Shown here: one piece after another, positions 52,017 through 61,097 of the stretch
How the letters are laid out: every line of letters starts with the position of its first letter
Numbering within the stretch: position 1 is the first letter of the stretch
Source: Rhodospirillaceae bacterium
Lineage (GTDB): Bacteria > Pseudomonadota > Alphaproteobacteria > Kiloniellales > DSM-21159
NCBI GenBank assembly: GCA_006969625.1
Contig: CP030885.1
Span: 744,001-808,000 of the forward strand
Length of the DNA stretch: 64,000 nucleotides
Direction of reading: 5' to 3'
Position numbers and translations under genes: made by a program
Notes under the pieces: generated by a model
What the model saw: only the letters and a program-made list of their open reading frames with translations
Told to the model about the DNA's origin: nothing
Databases searched by the model: none

Positions 52017-52042
52017 GATTCACAGCGGCAAGGAGACGGCAG

Positions 52043-53146
52043 ATGTCCGCGAAACTGGGCGTGATGGTCTGCGGCCATGGCAGCCGGGACAAGCAGGCGG
52101 TGGCGGAGTTCGCCCAGGTGGCCGAGGGGCTGAAGAGCCGCTTTCGCGACCTGCCGGTCGACTACGGCTACCTCGAGTTCGCCACGCCGATCATCCGCAC
52201 CGGCCTGGACCGTTTGCGGGCGGACGGGGTGGCGCACGTGCTGGCGGTCCCCGGCATGCTGTTCGCCGCCGGGCACGCCAAGAACGACATCCCCTCGGTG
52301 CTCAACACCTACGCGGCGCAGCACGGCATCCGGATCGAGTACGGCCGCGAGCTGGGCATCGACCCGAAGATGCTGGCCGCCGCCGCCGCGCGGATCCAGG
52401 AGGCGCTCGATGCCTGTGACGCGGAGGTGCCGCGGCACGAGACCATGCTGGTGGTGGTCGGCCGCGGCTCCAGCGACCCGGACGCCAACTCCAACGTCGC
52501 CAAGGTGATGCGCATGCTGTGGGAGGGCTTCGGCTTCGGCTGGGGCGAGACGGCCTATTCCGGCGTCACCTTCCCGCTGGTCGAGCCGGCCCTGGAGCAC
52601 GCCGCCAAGCTCGGCTACCGCCGGATCCTCGTCTTCCCCTACTTCCTCTTCACCGGGATCCTCGTGCGGCGCATCTACGACTACACCGACCAGGTCGCCG
52701 CTCGGCACCCGGAGATCGAGTTCGTCAAGGCCCCCTACCTGAACGACCACCCCTTGGTCCTCGACACCTTCGCCGAGCGGGTGCGCGAGATTCAGGAGGG
52801 CACCAACCTGATGAACTGCCAGCTCTGCAAGTACCGGGCGCAGGTGCTCGGCTTCGAGGCGGAGGTGGGGCTGCCGCAGGAAAGCCACCATCACCACGTC
52901 GAAGGCATCGGCACGGGAGCCGGGCACGGCCATGACCACCACGGCCTTGGCCACCAGCACGACCATGGGCATTCCCATCGCCATGGGCACCAGTACGGCC
53001 ATGGGCACCGCCATGGCCATGGACACGACCAGGGTCATGGACACGACCACGGCCATGGACACGACCACGGACACCATCATCCCTATCCGCACGCCGACCA
53101 TCCGCACGGCCCGCGCAGCATGAAGAAGGGCCAGGCGGCGGAGTGA
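52043..53146 (+). CDS. cbiX: CbiX-type sirohydrochlorin cobaltochelatase with His-rich tail
   Basis: A 367-residue long-form CbiX that inserts cobalt into sirohydrochlorin. The first half opens KLGVMVCGHGSRDKQ with the metal-binding His, and MLVVVGRGSSDPDANSNVAK opens the second half. NLMNCQLCKYRAQVLGF carries the CxxC linked to an Fe-S site in long CbiX proteins. From residue 282 the protein ends in about 76 residues with 32 histidines in HG/HD steps, a probable cobalt or nickel store. AAGGAG precedes ATG 52043. It overlaps or abuts cobH. Confidence 0.93.
   Translation: MSAKLGVMVCGHGSRDKQAVAEFAQVAEGLKSRFRDLPVDYGYLEFATPIIRTGLDRLRADGVAHVLAVPGMLFAAGHAKNDIPSVLNTYAAQHGIRIEYGRELGIDPKMLAAAAARIQEALDACDAEVPRHETMLVVVGRGSSDPDANSNVAKVMRMLWEGFGFGWGETAYSGVTFPLVEPALEHAAKLGYRRILVFPYFLFTGILVRRIYDYTDQVAARHPEIEFVKAPYLNDHPLVLDTFAERVREIQEGTNLMNCQLCKYRAQVLGFEAEVGLPQESHHHHVEGIGTGAGHGHDHHGLGHQHDHGHSHRHGHQYGHGHRHGHGHDQGHGHDHGHGHDHGHHHPYPHADHPHGPRSMKKGQAAE
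52915..53100 (+). repeat. Low-complexity CATGG(A/G)CAC repeats coding the His tail
   Basis: Imperfect 6-12-base tandem units (CATGGGCAC, CATGGACACGAC) encode His-Gly and His-Asp steps of CbiX. The units are not spaced like a CRISPR and lie in frame. Confidence 0.8.
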
Positions 53147-53172
53147 GCGCCGCCGGTCTTCGGAGACCGGAC

Positions 53173-53823
53173 ATGGCCCGCGCGGCCCCGCCCCCCGACT
53201 ATCTGCGCGACCCGCAAGCGATCTATCGCGAATCCTTCGCCCGGGCGCGCGCCGCCTGCGACCTGAGCGGGCTGCCCGAGGACCTGGCCGAGGTGGCGCT
53301 GCGCCTGGTGCATGCCAGCGGCATGCCGGAGATCGTGCCCGCGTTGCGCGCCTCGGCCGACCTGGTGGTGCGCGCCCGCGCCGCGCTGGCGGAGGGGGCG
53401 CCGATCCTGGTCGACGCGCGGATGGTGGCCGCCGGCATCGTCGCCCGCCGCCTGCCGTCCGGAAACGCCGTGCACTGCGTCCTCGACGACCCGCAGTGCG
53501 CCGAACTGGCCGAGGCCATGGCCACCACCCGCTCCGCCGCAGGCATGGATCTGGCCGTGCCCCGCCTGGCGGGCGCGCTGGTCGTGCTCGGCAACGCCCC
53601 GACCGCGCTGTTCAGGTTGTTGGAGCTGCTCGACGCCGGCGCGCCACGGCCGGCTGCGATCGTCGGCTTGCCGGTCGGCTTCGTCGGCGCGGCCGAGTCT
53701 AAGGCGGCGCTCGACGCCGATCCGCGCGGCGTGCCCTACCTGACGCTGCTCGGCCGGCGCGGCGGCTCGGCGATGGCGGCGGCGGCGGTGAACGCGCTGG
53801 CCTTCGGACTGGGGGCACCCTGA
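53173..53823 (+). CDS. cobH: Precorrin-8X methylmutase
   Basis: A 216-residue CobH/CbiC enzyme that moves the C11 methyl group to C12, giving hydrogenobyrinate or its cobalt form. The catalytic His47 is in LRLVHASGMPEI. VDARMVAAGIVARRLPSGNA and GLPVGFVGAAESKAAL are family blocks. ATG 53173 is used; a GTG at 53143 would overlap the cbiX stop (GTGA) and add ten residues. Its stop overlaps the cobL start. Confidence 0.93.
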   Translation: MARAAPPPDYLRDPQAIYRESFARARAACDLSGLPEDLAEVALRLVHASGMPEIVPALRASADLVVRARAALAEGAPILVDARMVAAGIVARRLPSGNAVHCVLDDPQCAELAEAMATTRSAAGMDLAVPRLAGALVVLGNAPTALFRLLELLDAGAPRPAAIVGLPVGFVGAAESKAALDADPRGVPYLTLLGRRGGSAMAAAAVNALAFGLGAP

Positions 53824-55052
53824 TGGACCGCCTGCCCTTGAGTCAGCCTTGGCTCTCGCTCGTCGGCATCGGCGAGGACGGGCTCGAGGGCCTGACACCG
53901 GCGGCACGCAGCCTGATCGCCGATGCGGAGGTGCTGGTCGGCGGCGCCCGCCACTTGGCGAAGGTCCCGGACCAGATGACGACACGCGCCGAACGCTTGA
54001 CCTGGCCGACGCCGCTGACGGCGCTGATCGAGACCATCATGCGCCTGCGCGGCCGCCGGGTCTGCGTGCTCGCAACCGGCGACCCGCTGTGCTACGGCGC
54101 CGGCGTCACCCTGGCGCGCCACGTGCCGCGTGAGGAGACGCTGATCCTCCCCGCCCTCTCCGCCTTCAGTCTGGCCTGCGCGCGCCTCGGCTGGCCGCTC
54201 GCCGAGACCGAGACCCTGACCCTGCACGGCCGCCCGCTGGAGCTGCTGCACCCCTTCGTGCAGCCGGGCGCCCGCCTGCTGATCCTGGCGCACGATGCCG
54301 CGACACCCGCCCAAGTGGCCCGGCTGCTGGTCGACCGTGGCTACGGCGAAAGCCGTATGGTCGCCCTGGCCCACATGGGGGGACCGCAGGAGTCCCGCCT
54401 GGAGGGCACCGCCGGCGACTGGCCGGAACCACCGGTGCCCGACTTCCACACCCTGGCGGTCGCCTGCCAGGCGTCGCCCGAGGCGCCGCCTCGCCCGCGC
54501 GTGCCCGGCCTGCCGGACGAGGCCTTCGTGCACGACGGGCAAATGACCAAACGCGAGGTAAGGGCGATCACCCTCGCCAAGCTGGGCCCGACGCCGGGCG
54601 CGCGCCTTTGGGATGTCGGCGCCGGTTGCGGCTCGATTTCGGTCGAGTGGATGCGCGCCGCCGCGCGGGCGCCGGCCTGGGCGATCGAGCCCAAGGCCGA
54701 GCGGCGCCAGGCGATCACCGCCAACGCCAGCGCCCTCGGCACGCCGCGGCTGAAGATCGTCGCCGGCCGGGCGCCGGAGGCGCTGGCCGACCTGCCGGCC
54801 CCCGATGCGGTCTTCGTCGGCGGCGGCCTGAGCACGGTGGGGCTGGTGGAGGCGTGTCTGGCCGCGCTGGCGCCCGGCGGTCGGCTGGTCGCCAACGCCG
54901 TCACCCTGGAGGGCGAAGCGAAGCTGGCCGCGCTGCAGGCCGAACACGGCGGCGAGCTGGTGCGCCTGGCGGTCAGCCGGGCGGAAGCGGTCGGTCCCTA
55001 CCGCGGGTGGCGAACCGCCATGCCGGTGACCCAGTGGAGCCTGATGGCATGA
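53823..55052 (+). CDS. cobL: Precorrin-6Y C5,15-methyltransferase (decarboxylating)
   Basis: A 409-residue bifunctional enzyme fusing CbiE and CbiT. The N-terminal tetrapyrrole methylase (residues 1-215) shows LSLVGIGEDGLEGLTPAARS and CVLATGDPLCYGAG. The C-terminal domain (about 225-405) is a Rossmann methyltransferase with the SAM loop LWDVGAGCGSISVEWMR. It methylates C5 and C15 and decarboxylates the C12 acetate side chain. The TGATG overlap with cobH shows coupling. Confidence 0.95.
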   Translation: MDRLPLSQPWLSLVGIGEDGLEGLTPAARSLIADAEVLVGGARHLAKVPDQMTTRAERLTWPTPLTALIETIMRLRGRRVCVLATGDPLCYGAGVTLARHVPREETLILPALSAFSLACARLGWPLAETETLTLHGRPLELLHPFVQPGARLLILAHDAATPAQVARLLVDRGYGESRMVALAHMGGPQESRLEGTAGDWPEPPVPDFHTLAVACQASPEAPPRPRVPGLPDEAFVHDGQMTKREVRAITLAKLGPTPGARLWDVGAGCGSISVEWMRAAARAPAWAIEPKAERRQAITANASALGTPRLKIVAGRAPEALADLPAPDAVFVGGGLSTVGLVEACLAALAPGGRLVANAVTLEGEAKLAALQAEHGGELVRLAVSRAEAVGPYRGWRTAMPVTQWSLMA

Positions 55053-55756
55053 ACGGCACCCTCTACGGGCTCGGCGTCGGTCCCGGCGACCCGGAGCTGA
55101 TCACGCTGAAGGCGCACCGCCTGCTGCAGGGGGCCGAGGTCATCGCCTACCCGGCGCCGGACGAGGGCGAGTCGCTGGCCCGCACCATCGCCGCCCCGCA
55201 TATCTCCGCAGGCCGCATCGAGATCGCCATCCGCGTGCCGATGCGCAGCGAGCGCGACCCGGCGCAGGAGGTCTACGACGCCGCCGCCGAGGAGATCGCC
55301 GAACACCTGGCGGCCGGGCGCGACGTGGCGGTGCTGTGCGAGGGCGACCCCTTCTTCTACGGTTCCTTCATGTATCTCTTCGGCCGGCTGGCCCGCGACC
55401 ATCGGGTCGAGGTGGTGCCGGGCGTCAGCTCGCTGACCGCCTGCGCCGCCGCCCTGGGCACCCCGCTCGCCGCCCGCGACGATCAGCTTGTCGTGATCCC
55501 GGCCTCGCTGCACGCGCGCCAGATCAGCCTGCGCCTGTCGGACGTCGATGCGGCGGCGATCATCAAGCTCGGGCGCCACTTCGCCAAGGTGCGCGACTGC
55601 CTGGCGGCCAGCGGCCTGCTCGGCAAGGCGCGCTACATCGAGCGCGCCAGCCTGGAGACCCAGCGGATGCTTCCCTTGGAGGAGGTCGACCCGGCGGCCG
55701 TCCCCTACTTCTCGATGATCCTGGTGCACCGGCGGGGGCAGGCATGGACGGTCTAG
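55049..55756 (+). CDS. cobI: Precorrin-2 C20-methyltransferase
   Basis: A 235-residue SAM-dependent tetrapyrrole methylase (CobI/CbiL). It opens [20 protein letters not shown], and the second motif is [19 protein letters not shown]. It follows cobL with ATGA overlap and its end overlaps the cbiG-cobJ start by 13 bases. Whether the substrate is precorrin-2 or cobalt-precorrin-2 cannot be told by eye; the CbiX context favours the cobalt form. Confidence 0.94.
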   Translation: MNGTLYGLGVGPGDPELITLKAHRLLQGAEVIAYPAPDEGESLARTIAAPHISAGRIEIAIRVPMRSERDPAQEVYDAAAEEIAEHLAAGRDVAVLCEGDPFFYGSFMYLFGRLARDHRVEVVPGVSSLTACAAALGTPLAARDDQLVVIPASLHARQISLRLSDVDAAAIIKLGRHFAKVRDCLAASGLLGKARYIERASLETQRMLPLEEVDPAAVPYFSMILVHRRGQAWTV

Positions 55757-57576
55757 TCTTCCTGGCCCTCACCGAGGCGGGTGCCGAAACCGCCCGTCGT
55801 CTGCAGGCCGCAATGGGCGGCGCGCTGCACGGACGGCAGACCCGAGTCGCCGCAGCCGACGAGAGCTTCCCCGAGGCGACCGCGCACCTGCGCGCGCTCT
55901 TCGCCGCCGGCCGACCGATCGTCGCCCTCTGTGCGGCCGGCGTGACGATCCGTGCGCTGGCGCCTCTGCTCGGCGACAAGCGTGGCGAGCCGCCGGTGCT
56001 GGCCGTCGCCGAGGACGGCTCGGCCGTGGTCCCGCTGCTCGGCGGCCACCGCGGCGCCAACGGCATCGCGCAGCGGATCGCGGAGGTGCTCGGCGTGGCG
56101 GCCGCCGTCACGACTGCTGGGGATTTGCGATTCGGCATCGCGCTGGACGACCCGCCGCGGGGCTGGGTGCTGTCCAACCCCGAGCACGCCAAGGCCGCCG
56201 CGGCGTCCTTGCTGGCGGGCGCCGCCGCGCGGATCGAGGGCGACTTGCCGTGGCTGCGCGAAAGCGCCCTGCCGCAGGCGCCGGACGGCGCCGTCGCGCT
56301 GGTCGAGAGCCTGGCGCCCGATCCGGGCGCAGTCGACCGGCTGGTCTACCGCCCGCAGGTGCTGGCGCTGGGCGTCGGCTGCGCGCGCGGCTGCCCGCCC
56401 GACGAGCTGGCGGCGCTGGTGCGCGACAGCCTGGTCGAGGCGGAGCTGGCGCCCGACGCCGTGGCCCTGGTGGCGAGCCTGGACCTGAAGGCCGACGAGC
56501 CCGCGGTGCTGCAGCTCGCCGCGGCCCTCGGCCGGCCGGCCCGCTTCTTCGACGCCGCCACGCTGGAGGCTCAGACGCCGCGCCTCGCCCATCCCTCCGA
56601 GGTGGTCTTCGCCGAGGTCGGCTGCCACGGCGTGGCCGAGGCTGCGGCCCTGGCCGCCGCCGGCCCCGCTGCGAGCCTGCGCATCACCAAGCGCAAGTCG
56701 GCCAACGCCACCTGCGCCGTGGCGCTGGCGCCCAGGCCGCTCGACCCGCAGACGGCCGGGCGGGCGCGCGGCCGTCTGGCGATTGTCGGCCTCGGGCCCG
56801 GCACGCCGGACTGGCGCACCCCGGAAGCCAGCCGACTGCTGCGCGAGACGACGGACCTGGTCGGCTACGGGCTCTATCTCGACCTACTCGGCCCGACGCG
56901 CCCCGGCCAGCGCCATCACCGCTTCGAGCTAGGCGACGAGGAAGCGCGCGCGGCCGCCGCCCTCGCGCTCGCTGGCGAGGGCCGGAACGTCGCGCTGGTC
57001 TCCTCGGGCGATGCCGGCATCTACGCCATGGCCGCCGTGGTCTACGAGCTGCTCGACCGGCACGGCGGCGACGGCGGCTGGTGGGCGGCGGCACGGCGCG
57101 CCGAGATCGCGGTGACACCCGGCATCTCGGCGCTGCAGGCGGCGGCGGCCCGGCTCGGCGCGCCGCTGGGACACGACTTCTGCGCCATCTCCCTGTCCGA
57201 CCTGCTGACGCCCTGGGCCACCATCCGCCGGCGGGTCGAGGCGGCGGCCGCCGGCGACTTCGTGGTCGCCTTCTACAACCCCGTCTCCAGAAAGCGCGAC
57301 TGGCAGCTCGCCGAGGCGCGCGACCTGCTGCTGCAGGCGCGGCCGGCCGACACCCCGGTGGCACTCGCCAGCAACCTGGGTCGGCCGAGCGAGGCGGTGC
57401 GCCTGGTCACGCTCGCCACGCTCGATCCCGCCGAGGTCGACATGCTGACCCTGGTGCTGGTCGGCAGCGCGCAGACCCGCGCCCTCGCCCGCGGCGACGG
57501 CGGTGCCTGGGTCTACACGCCGCGCGGTTACGCGGCGAAACATGGCCGCGACGCGAAGGAGGACGCGGCGGAATGA
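55744..57576 (+). CDS. cobJ: CbiG-CobJ fusion: cobalt-precorrin-5A hydrolase / precorrin-3B C17-methyltransferase
   Basis: A 610-residue fusion. Residues about 1-200 are the CbiG N-terminal and central domains ([40 protein letters not shown]). Residues 205-335 are the CbiG/CobE C-terminal domain ([39 protein letters not shown]). From about 345 a complete CobJ follows ([60 protein letters not shown]). CobJ contracts the ring at C17; CbiG opens the resulting lactone by removing C20 as acetaldehyde. CbiG is specific to the anaerobic route. Confidence 0.93.
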   Translation: MDGLVFLALTEAGAETARRLQAAMGGALHGRQTRVAAADESFPEATAHLRALFAAGRPIVALCAAGVTIRALAPLLGDKRGEPPVLAVAEDGSAVVPLLGGHRGANGIAQRIAEVLGVAAAVTTAGDLRFGIALDDPPRGWVLSNPEHAKAAAASLLAGAAARIEGDLPWLRESALPQAPDGAVALVESLAPDPGAVDRLVYRPQVLALGVGCARGCPPDELAALVRDSLVEAELAPDAVALVASLDLKADEPAVLQLAAALGRPARFFDAATLEAQTPRLAHPSEVVFAEVGCHGVAEAAALAAAGPAASLRITKRKSANATCAVALAPRPLDPQTAGRARGRLAIVGLGPGTPDWRTPEASRLLRETTDLVGYGLYLDLLGPTRPGQRHHRFELGDEEARAAAALALAGEGRNVALVSSGDAGIYAMAAVVYELLDRHGGDGGWWAAARRAEIAVTPGISALQAAAARLGAPLGHDFCAISLSDLLTPWATIRRRVEAAAAGDFVVAFYNPVSRKRDWQLAEARDLLLQARPADTPVALASNLGRPSEAVRLVTLATLDPAEVDMLTLVLVGSAQTRALARGDGGAWVYTPRGYAAKHGRDAKEDAAE

Positions 57577-58346
57577 CGGTGCACTTCATCGGCGCCGGGC
57601 CGGGCGCGCCCGACCTGATCACCGTGCGCGGCCTGCGGCTGATCGAACGCTGCCCGGTCTGCCTCTATGCCGGCTCGCTGGTGCCGCCGGAGATCGTCGC
57701 CGCCGCCCCGGCGGGCGCGCGGGTCGTCGACACGGCGCCGCTGCACCTGGACGAGATCATGGCCGAGGTCGAGGCGGCGCACGCCGCCGGGAAGGAGGTC
57801 GCACGGGTCCACTCCGGCGACCCTTCGCTCTACGGCGCCATCGCCGAGCAGATCCGCCGCCTGGAGGATCTGGGCATCGCCTACGACATCGTCCCCGGCG
57901 TGCCGGCCTATGCGGCGGCCGCGGCGGCGCTGGGCTGCGAGCTGACCCTGCCGGAGGTCAGCCAGACGGTGATCCTGACGCGCACGGCGATGAAGTCCTC
58001 GGCGATGCCGCCGGGCGAGGAGCTGGAGACCCTCGGCCGCTCCGGCGCCACGCTGGCGATCCACCTCTCGGTGCGCAACCTGCGCTACGTGGAGGAGGCG
58101 CTGACGCCGCACTACGGCACCGATTGCCCGGTGGTGGTTGCCTACCGCGTCGGCTGGCCCGACCAGGCCTTCATCCGCGGCACGCTCGCCGACATCCGCG
58201 GCAAGGTGCGCGCGGCCAAGCTGACCCGCACCGCGCTGATCCTGGTCGGCCGGGTACTGGACAGCGGCGACTTCCGGGACTCCGCGCTCTACGACCCGCA
58301 GCACGTCCACGTCCTGCGCCATCCGGCGAAAGCGGGGGGCGCCTAG
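57573..58346 (+). CDS. cobM: Precorrin-4 C11-methyltransferase
   Basis: A 257-residue tetrapyrrole methylase (CobM/CbiF). [40 protein letters not shown] and [20 protein letters not shown] are diagnostic blocks. ATGA overlap with the cbiG-cobJ fusion. It is the last plus-strand gene before the convergent cobK, whose stop overlaps by 3 bases. Confidence 0.95.
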   Translation: MTVHFIGAGPGAPDLITVRGLRLIERCPVCLYAGSLVPPEIVAAAPAGARVVDTAPLHLDEIMAEVEAAHAAGKEVARVHSGDPSLYGAIAEQIRRLEDLGIAYDIVPGVPAYAAAAAALGCELTLPEVSQTVILTRTAMKSSAMPPGEELETLGRSGATLAIHLSVRNLRYVEEALTPHYGTDCPVVVAYRVGWPDQAFIRGTLADIRGKVRAAKLTRTALILVGRVLDSGDFRDSALYDPQHVHVLRHPAKAGGA

Positions 58347-59086
58347 ATGCCGCACCCGGCGAGCCAGGCCAAAGCCGGCTCGACGCCGCTCGCCGTTTCG
58401 GCGGGCGGCAGGACCGGCCGCTCGACCATGATCACCGGAATTCCGAGCGCGCGCGCCGCTGCGAGCTTGGCCGCCGCGCCGCTGCCGCCGGCATTCTTGC
58501 TGACGATCCAGGCGATCCGCCTGGACTGCAGCAGGCGCGTTTCGGCGGCGACCTCGAAGGGGCCGCGCGCGACCACCGCTTCGGCGGCGATCGGCAGCGC
58601 GCCGGGCGGATCGACCGTGCGCACCAGCACGCGCAGGTCGGGGCGCCCGGCGAAGGCCGCCAGCTCCTGCCGCCCGACGGCGAGGAAGACCCGCGCGCCC
58701 TGGGGCAGCGCTGCCGCCGCATCCTCCAGACTCCCGACGGGCCGCCAGTCGTCGTCGGGTCCCGGCCGCCAGGCCGGCCGCTCCAGGCGCAGCAGCGGTA
58801 CGCCCGTCGCGGCGCTGGCCGCGACGGCGTTGGCCGAGATGTTGGCGGCGAAGGGGTGCGTGGCATCGACGAGGGTAGAGACGCGCTCGGCCCGCAGCCA
58901 GGCGGCCAGTCCTTCGGCACCACCGAAGCCGCCGATGCGCAGTTCGCCCGCCGGCGGCTGCGGGCTGCGGGTGCGCCCGGCGAGCGAGGTCACGACCCGC
59001 GCCCGCCCGGCCAGCGCGCTCGCCAGGGCCGCGGCCTCGGCCGTGCCGCCGAGGATCAGAACGGTGGGCGCAGCCGGCTCAGCCAC
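58343..59086 (-). CDS. cobK: Precorrin-6A reductase
   Basis: A 247-residue CobK/CbiJ that reduces the precorrin-6A ring with NAD(P)H. It opens [60 protein letters not shown] and [20 protein letters not shown] are conserved. The start is a GTG at 59086, overlapping the cbiD stop; a second GTG lies at 59092. It is coupled to cbiD. Confidence 0.9.
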   Translation of the reverse strand: MAEPAAPTVLILGGTAEAAALASALAGRARVVTSLAGRTRSPQPPAGELRIGGFGGAEGLAAWLRAERVSTLVDATHPFAANISANAVAASAATGVPLLRLERPAWRPGPDDDWRPVGSLEDAAAALPQGARVFLAVGRQELAAFAGRPDLRVLVRTVDPPGALPIAAEAVVARGPFEVAAETRLLQSRRIAWIVSKNAGGSGAAAKLAAARALGIPVIMVERPVLPPAETASGVEPALAWLAGCGI

Positions 59087-60167
59087 CGGCACGCCCTGCG
59101 ATGCTGCCTGCCCGGTCGGTGACCAGCACCTCCACCTCGACCGGCGCGTCGCCCAGCGCGGCACAGGCAGTGGCGCGGGCCCGCGCAGCGACCAGGTCGG
59201 CCAGGGGCAGTCCGGCCGCCTGCGCCATGCCCAGGACCTCGTTGGCGGTGTTGGCGACCTCGGCGCGCGCCGCCAGCGCCGGGTCGGCTCCCAGCTCGCC
59301 CAGGCGCGCCGCCAGCCAGGCGAAGTCCACCTGGCTGCGGCCCGAGTGCAGGTCGAGGAAGCCCTGCGCCAGCTTGGTCGTCTTGGCGAAGCCGCCGGCC
59401 AGGGTCAGGCGCGGCAGCGGGTGGCCGCGCAGGTACTTCAGCAGCCCGCCGGCGAAATCGCCCATGTCGAGCAGCGCGATCTCCGGCAGGCCGTAGAGCT
59501 GCTGCACGGTCCGCTCGGACGTGGCGCCGGTCGAGCCGGCGACGTGCGTCAGGCCGTTGGCGCGCGCCACGTCGATGCCGCGATGGATGGAGTGGATCCA
59601 GGCGCTGCAGGAGTAGGGCTGCACCACGCCGGTGGTGCCGAGGATCGACAGGCCGCCGAGGATGCCGAGCCGCGGGTTCCAGGTCTTTTCCGCAAGGGCC
59701 GCCCCGCCGGGCACGGCGATCTCGATCCGCAGGTCGGCGGCGGCGCCGTGCGCGGCGGCCAGCTCCGCCACCACCTCTTGCATCATGCGCCGCGGAACCG
59801 GGTTGATCGCCGGCTCGCCGGGCGGGATCGGCAGGCCGGGCTTGCTCACCGTGCCGACCCCTTCGCCGGCGGCGAAGGCGACGCCGCTGCCGGCGGCGGC
59901 CGGGAGCACGGTCGCGCGGATCAGGGCACCGTGGGTGACGTCCGGGTCGTCGCCGGCGTCCTTGACGATGCCGGCGCTGGCCCAGCCGTCGCCCAGCGCC
60001 TCCTCGGCCAGAGCGAAGGCCGGGGTTTCGCCCTTGGGCAGACGGATCGTCACAGGGTCCGGGAAATGGCCCGTCAGCAAGGCCGTGAAGGCGGCCTTGG
60101 TCGCCGCCGTCGCGCAGGCGCCGGTGGTCCAGCCGCGCCGCAGGATGCCGTCGGGTTTTCGCGCCAT
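59079..60167 (-). CDS. cbiD: Cobalt-precorrin-5B C1-methyltransferase
   Basis: A 362-residue CbiD that methylates C1 in the anaerobic pathway. It opens LRRGWTTGACATAATKAAF and has VTIRLPKGETPAFALAEEAL, INPVPRRMMQEVVAELAAAH and ILGTTGVVQPYSCSAWIHSI, all typical. The aerobic pathway uses CobF instead, which is absent here. It is transcribed divergently from cobA over a 65-bp gap and overlaps cobK. Confidence 0.95.
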   Translation of the reverse strand: MARKPDGILRRGWTTGACATAATKAAFTALLTGHFPDPVTIRLPKGETPAFALAEEALGDGWASAGIVKDAGDDPDVTHGALIRATVLPAAAGSGVAFAAGEGVGTVSKPGLPIPPGEPAINPVPRRMMQEVVAELAAAHGAAADLRIEIAVPGGAALAEKTWNPRLGILGGLSILGTTGVVQPYSCSAWIHSIHRGIDVARANGLTHVAGSTGATSERTVQQLYGLPEIALLDMGDFAGGLLKYLRGHPLPRLTLAGGFAKTTKLAQGFLDLHSGRSQVDFAWLAARLGELGADPALAARAEVANTANEVLGMAQAAGLPLADLVAARARATACAALGDAPVEVEVLVTDRAGSIAGRAGG

Positions 60168-60232
60168 GGCGCCGACTTTAGGGCTCCGCCCCACCGCTTG
60201 GCTAGGCGGCCGAAGACGCAGAGGATAGCCTG

Positions 60233-61093
60233 ATGCCGATGTCGCCCCTGTCCGTGCCCGCGCGCCTGCAGCTTCCCCCCTTCGAGCCCGGCTGGGTCTG
60301 GCTGACCGGCGCCGGTCCCGGCGACCCCGGTCTGCTGACCCTGAGCGCGGTGCACGCCCTGGGGCAGGCCGACGTCGTGGTCTACGACGCGCTGGTCGAC
60401 CCCGCCGTCCTGGAGTTCGTGCGGCCCGGCGCGGCCGTCGAGTACGCCGGCAAGCGCGGCGGCAAGCCGAGCGCCAAGCAACGCGACATCTCCTTGCGGC
60501 TGGTCGAGCTGGCGCGCGCCGGCAAGCGGGTGCTGCGCCTGAAGGGCGGCGACCCCTTCGTCTTCGGCCGCGGCGGCGAGGAAGCGCTGGCGCTGGTCGA
60601 GGCCGGCGTCCCCTTCCGCATCGTCCCCGGCGTCACCGCCGGGATCGGCGGGCTGGCCTACGCCGGCATTCCGGTCACCCATCGCGAGACCAACCATACG
60701 GTGACCTTCCTGACCGGCCACGATTCCTCGGGCCTGGTTCCGGATTCGGTGGACTGGCCCAGCGTGGCGCGCGGCAGCCCGGTGATCGTCATGTACATGG
60801 CGCTGAAGCACCTGGGCGCGATCTGCCAGAGGCTGCTGGAGGCCGGGCGCGGCCCGCGGGAACCGGTCGCCCTGGTCAGCCAGGCCAGCACCGCCAAGCA
60901 GCAGGTGGTCGAGACCACCATCGCCGGCGCGGCGGCGGACGCGGCGGCGACACAGATCGCGCCGCCGGCGATCGTCGTCGTCGGCGAGGTTGTCCGCCTG
61001 CGCGCGGCGCTCGACTGGCTTGGCGCCCTGGAAGGCCGGCGCACGCCGACGGCCGACCCGCTGGGCACCCGCAGCCAGAGCCAGGCGGGCTAG
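60233..61093 (+). CDS. cobA: Uroporphyrinogen-III C-methyltransferase
   Basis: A 286-residue SUMT that makes precorrin-2, the entry point of the pathway. VWLTGAGPGDPGLLTLSAVH, RLKGGDPFVFGRGGEEALAL and GIPVTHRETNHTVTFLTGHD are diagnostic. There is no CysG-type dehydrogenase/ferrochelatase domain. A start at ATG 60239 is equally possible. CobB follows 4 bases after its stop. Confidence 0.94.
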   Translation: MPMSPLSVPARLQLPPFEPGWVWLTGAGPGDPGLLTLSAVHALGQADVVVYDALVDPAVLEFVRPGAAVEYAGKRGGKPSAKQRDISLRLVELARAGKRVLRLKGGDPFVFGRGGEEALALVEAGVPFRIVPGVTAGIGGLAYAGIPVTHRETNHTVTFLTGHDSSGLVPDSVDWPSVARGSPVIVMYMALKHLGAICQRLLEAGRGPREPVALVSQASTAKQQVVETTIAGAAADAAATQIAPPAIVVVGEVVRLRAALDWLGALEGRRTPTADPLGTRSQSQAG

Positions 61094-61097
61094 CGCC

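Noticed and set aside
52915..53100. Short regularly spaced repeats resembling a CRISPR or minisatellite
   Set aside because: Units are 6-12 bases, contiguous and in frame with CbiX. They code a His-rich tail and there are no spacers.
60168..60232. Second cobalamin riboswitch between cbiD and cobA
   Set aside because: The gap is only 65 bp, too short for the structure, and lacks the GGGCTG-CCCCG core.
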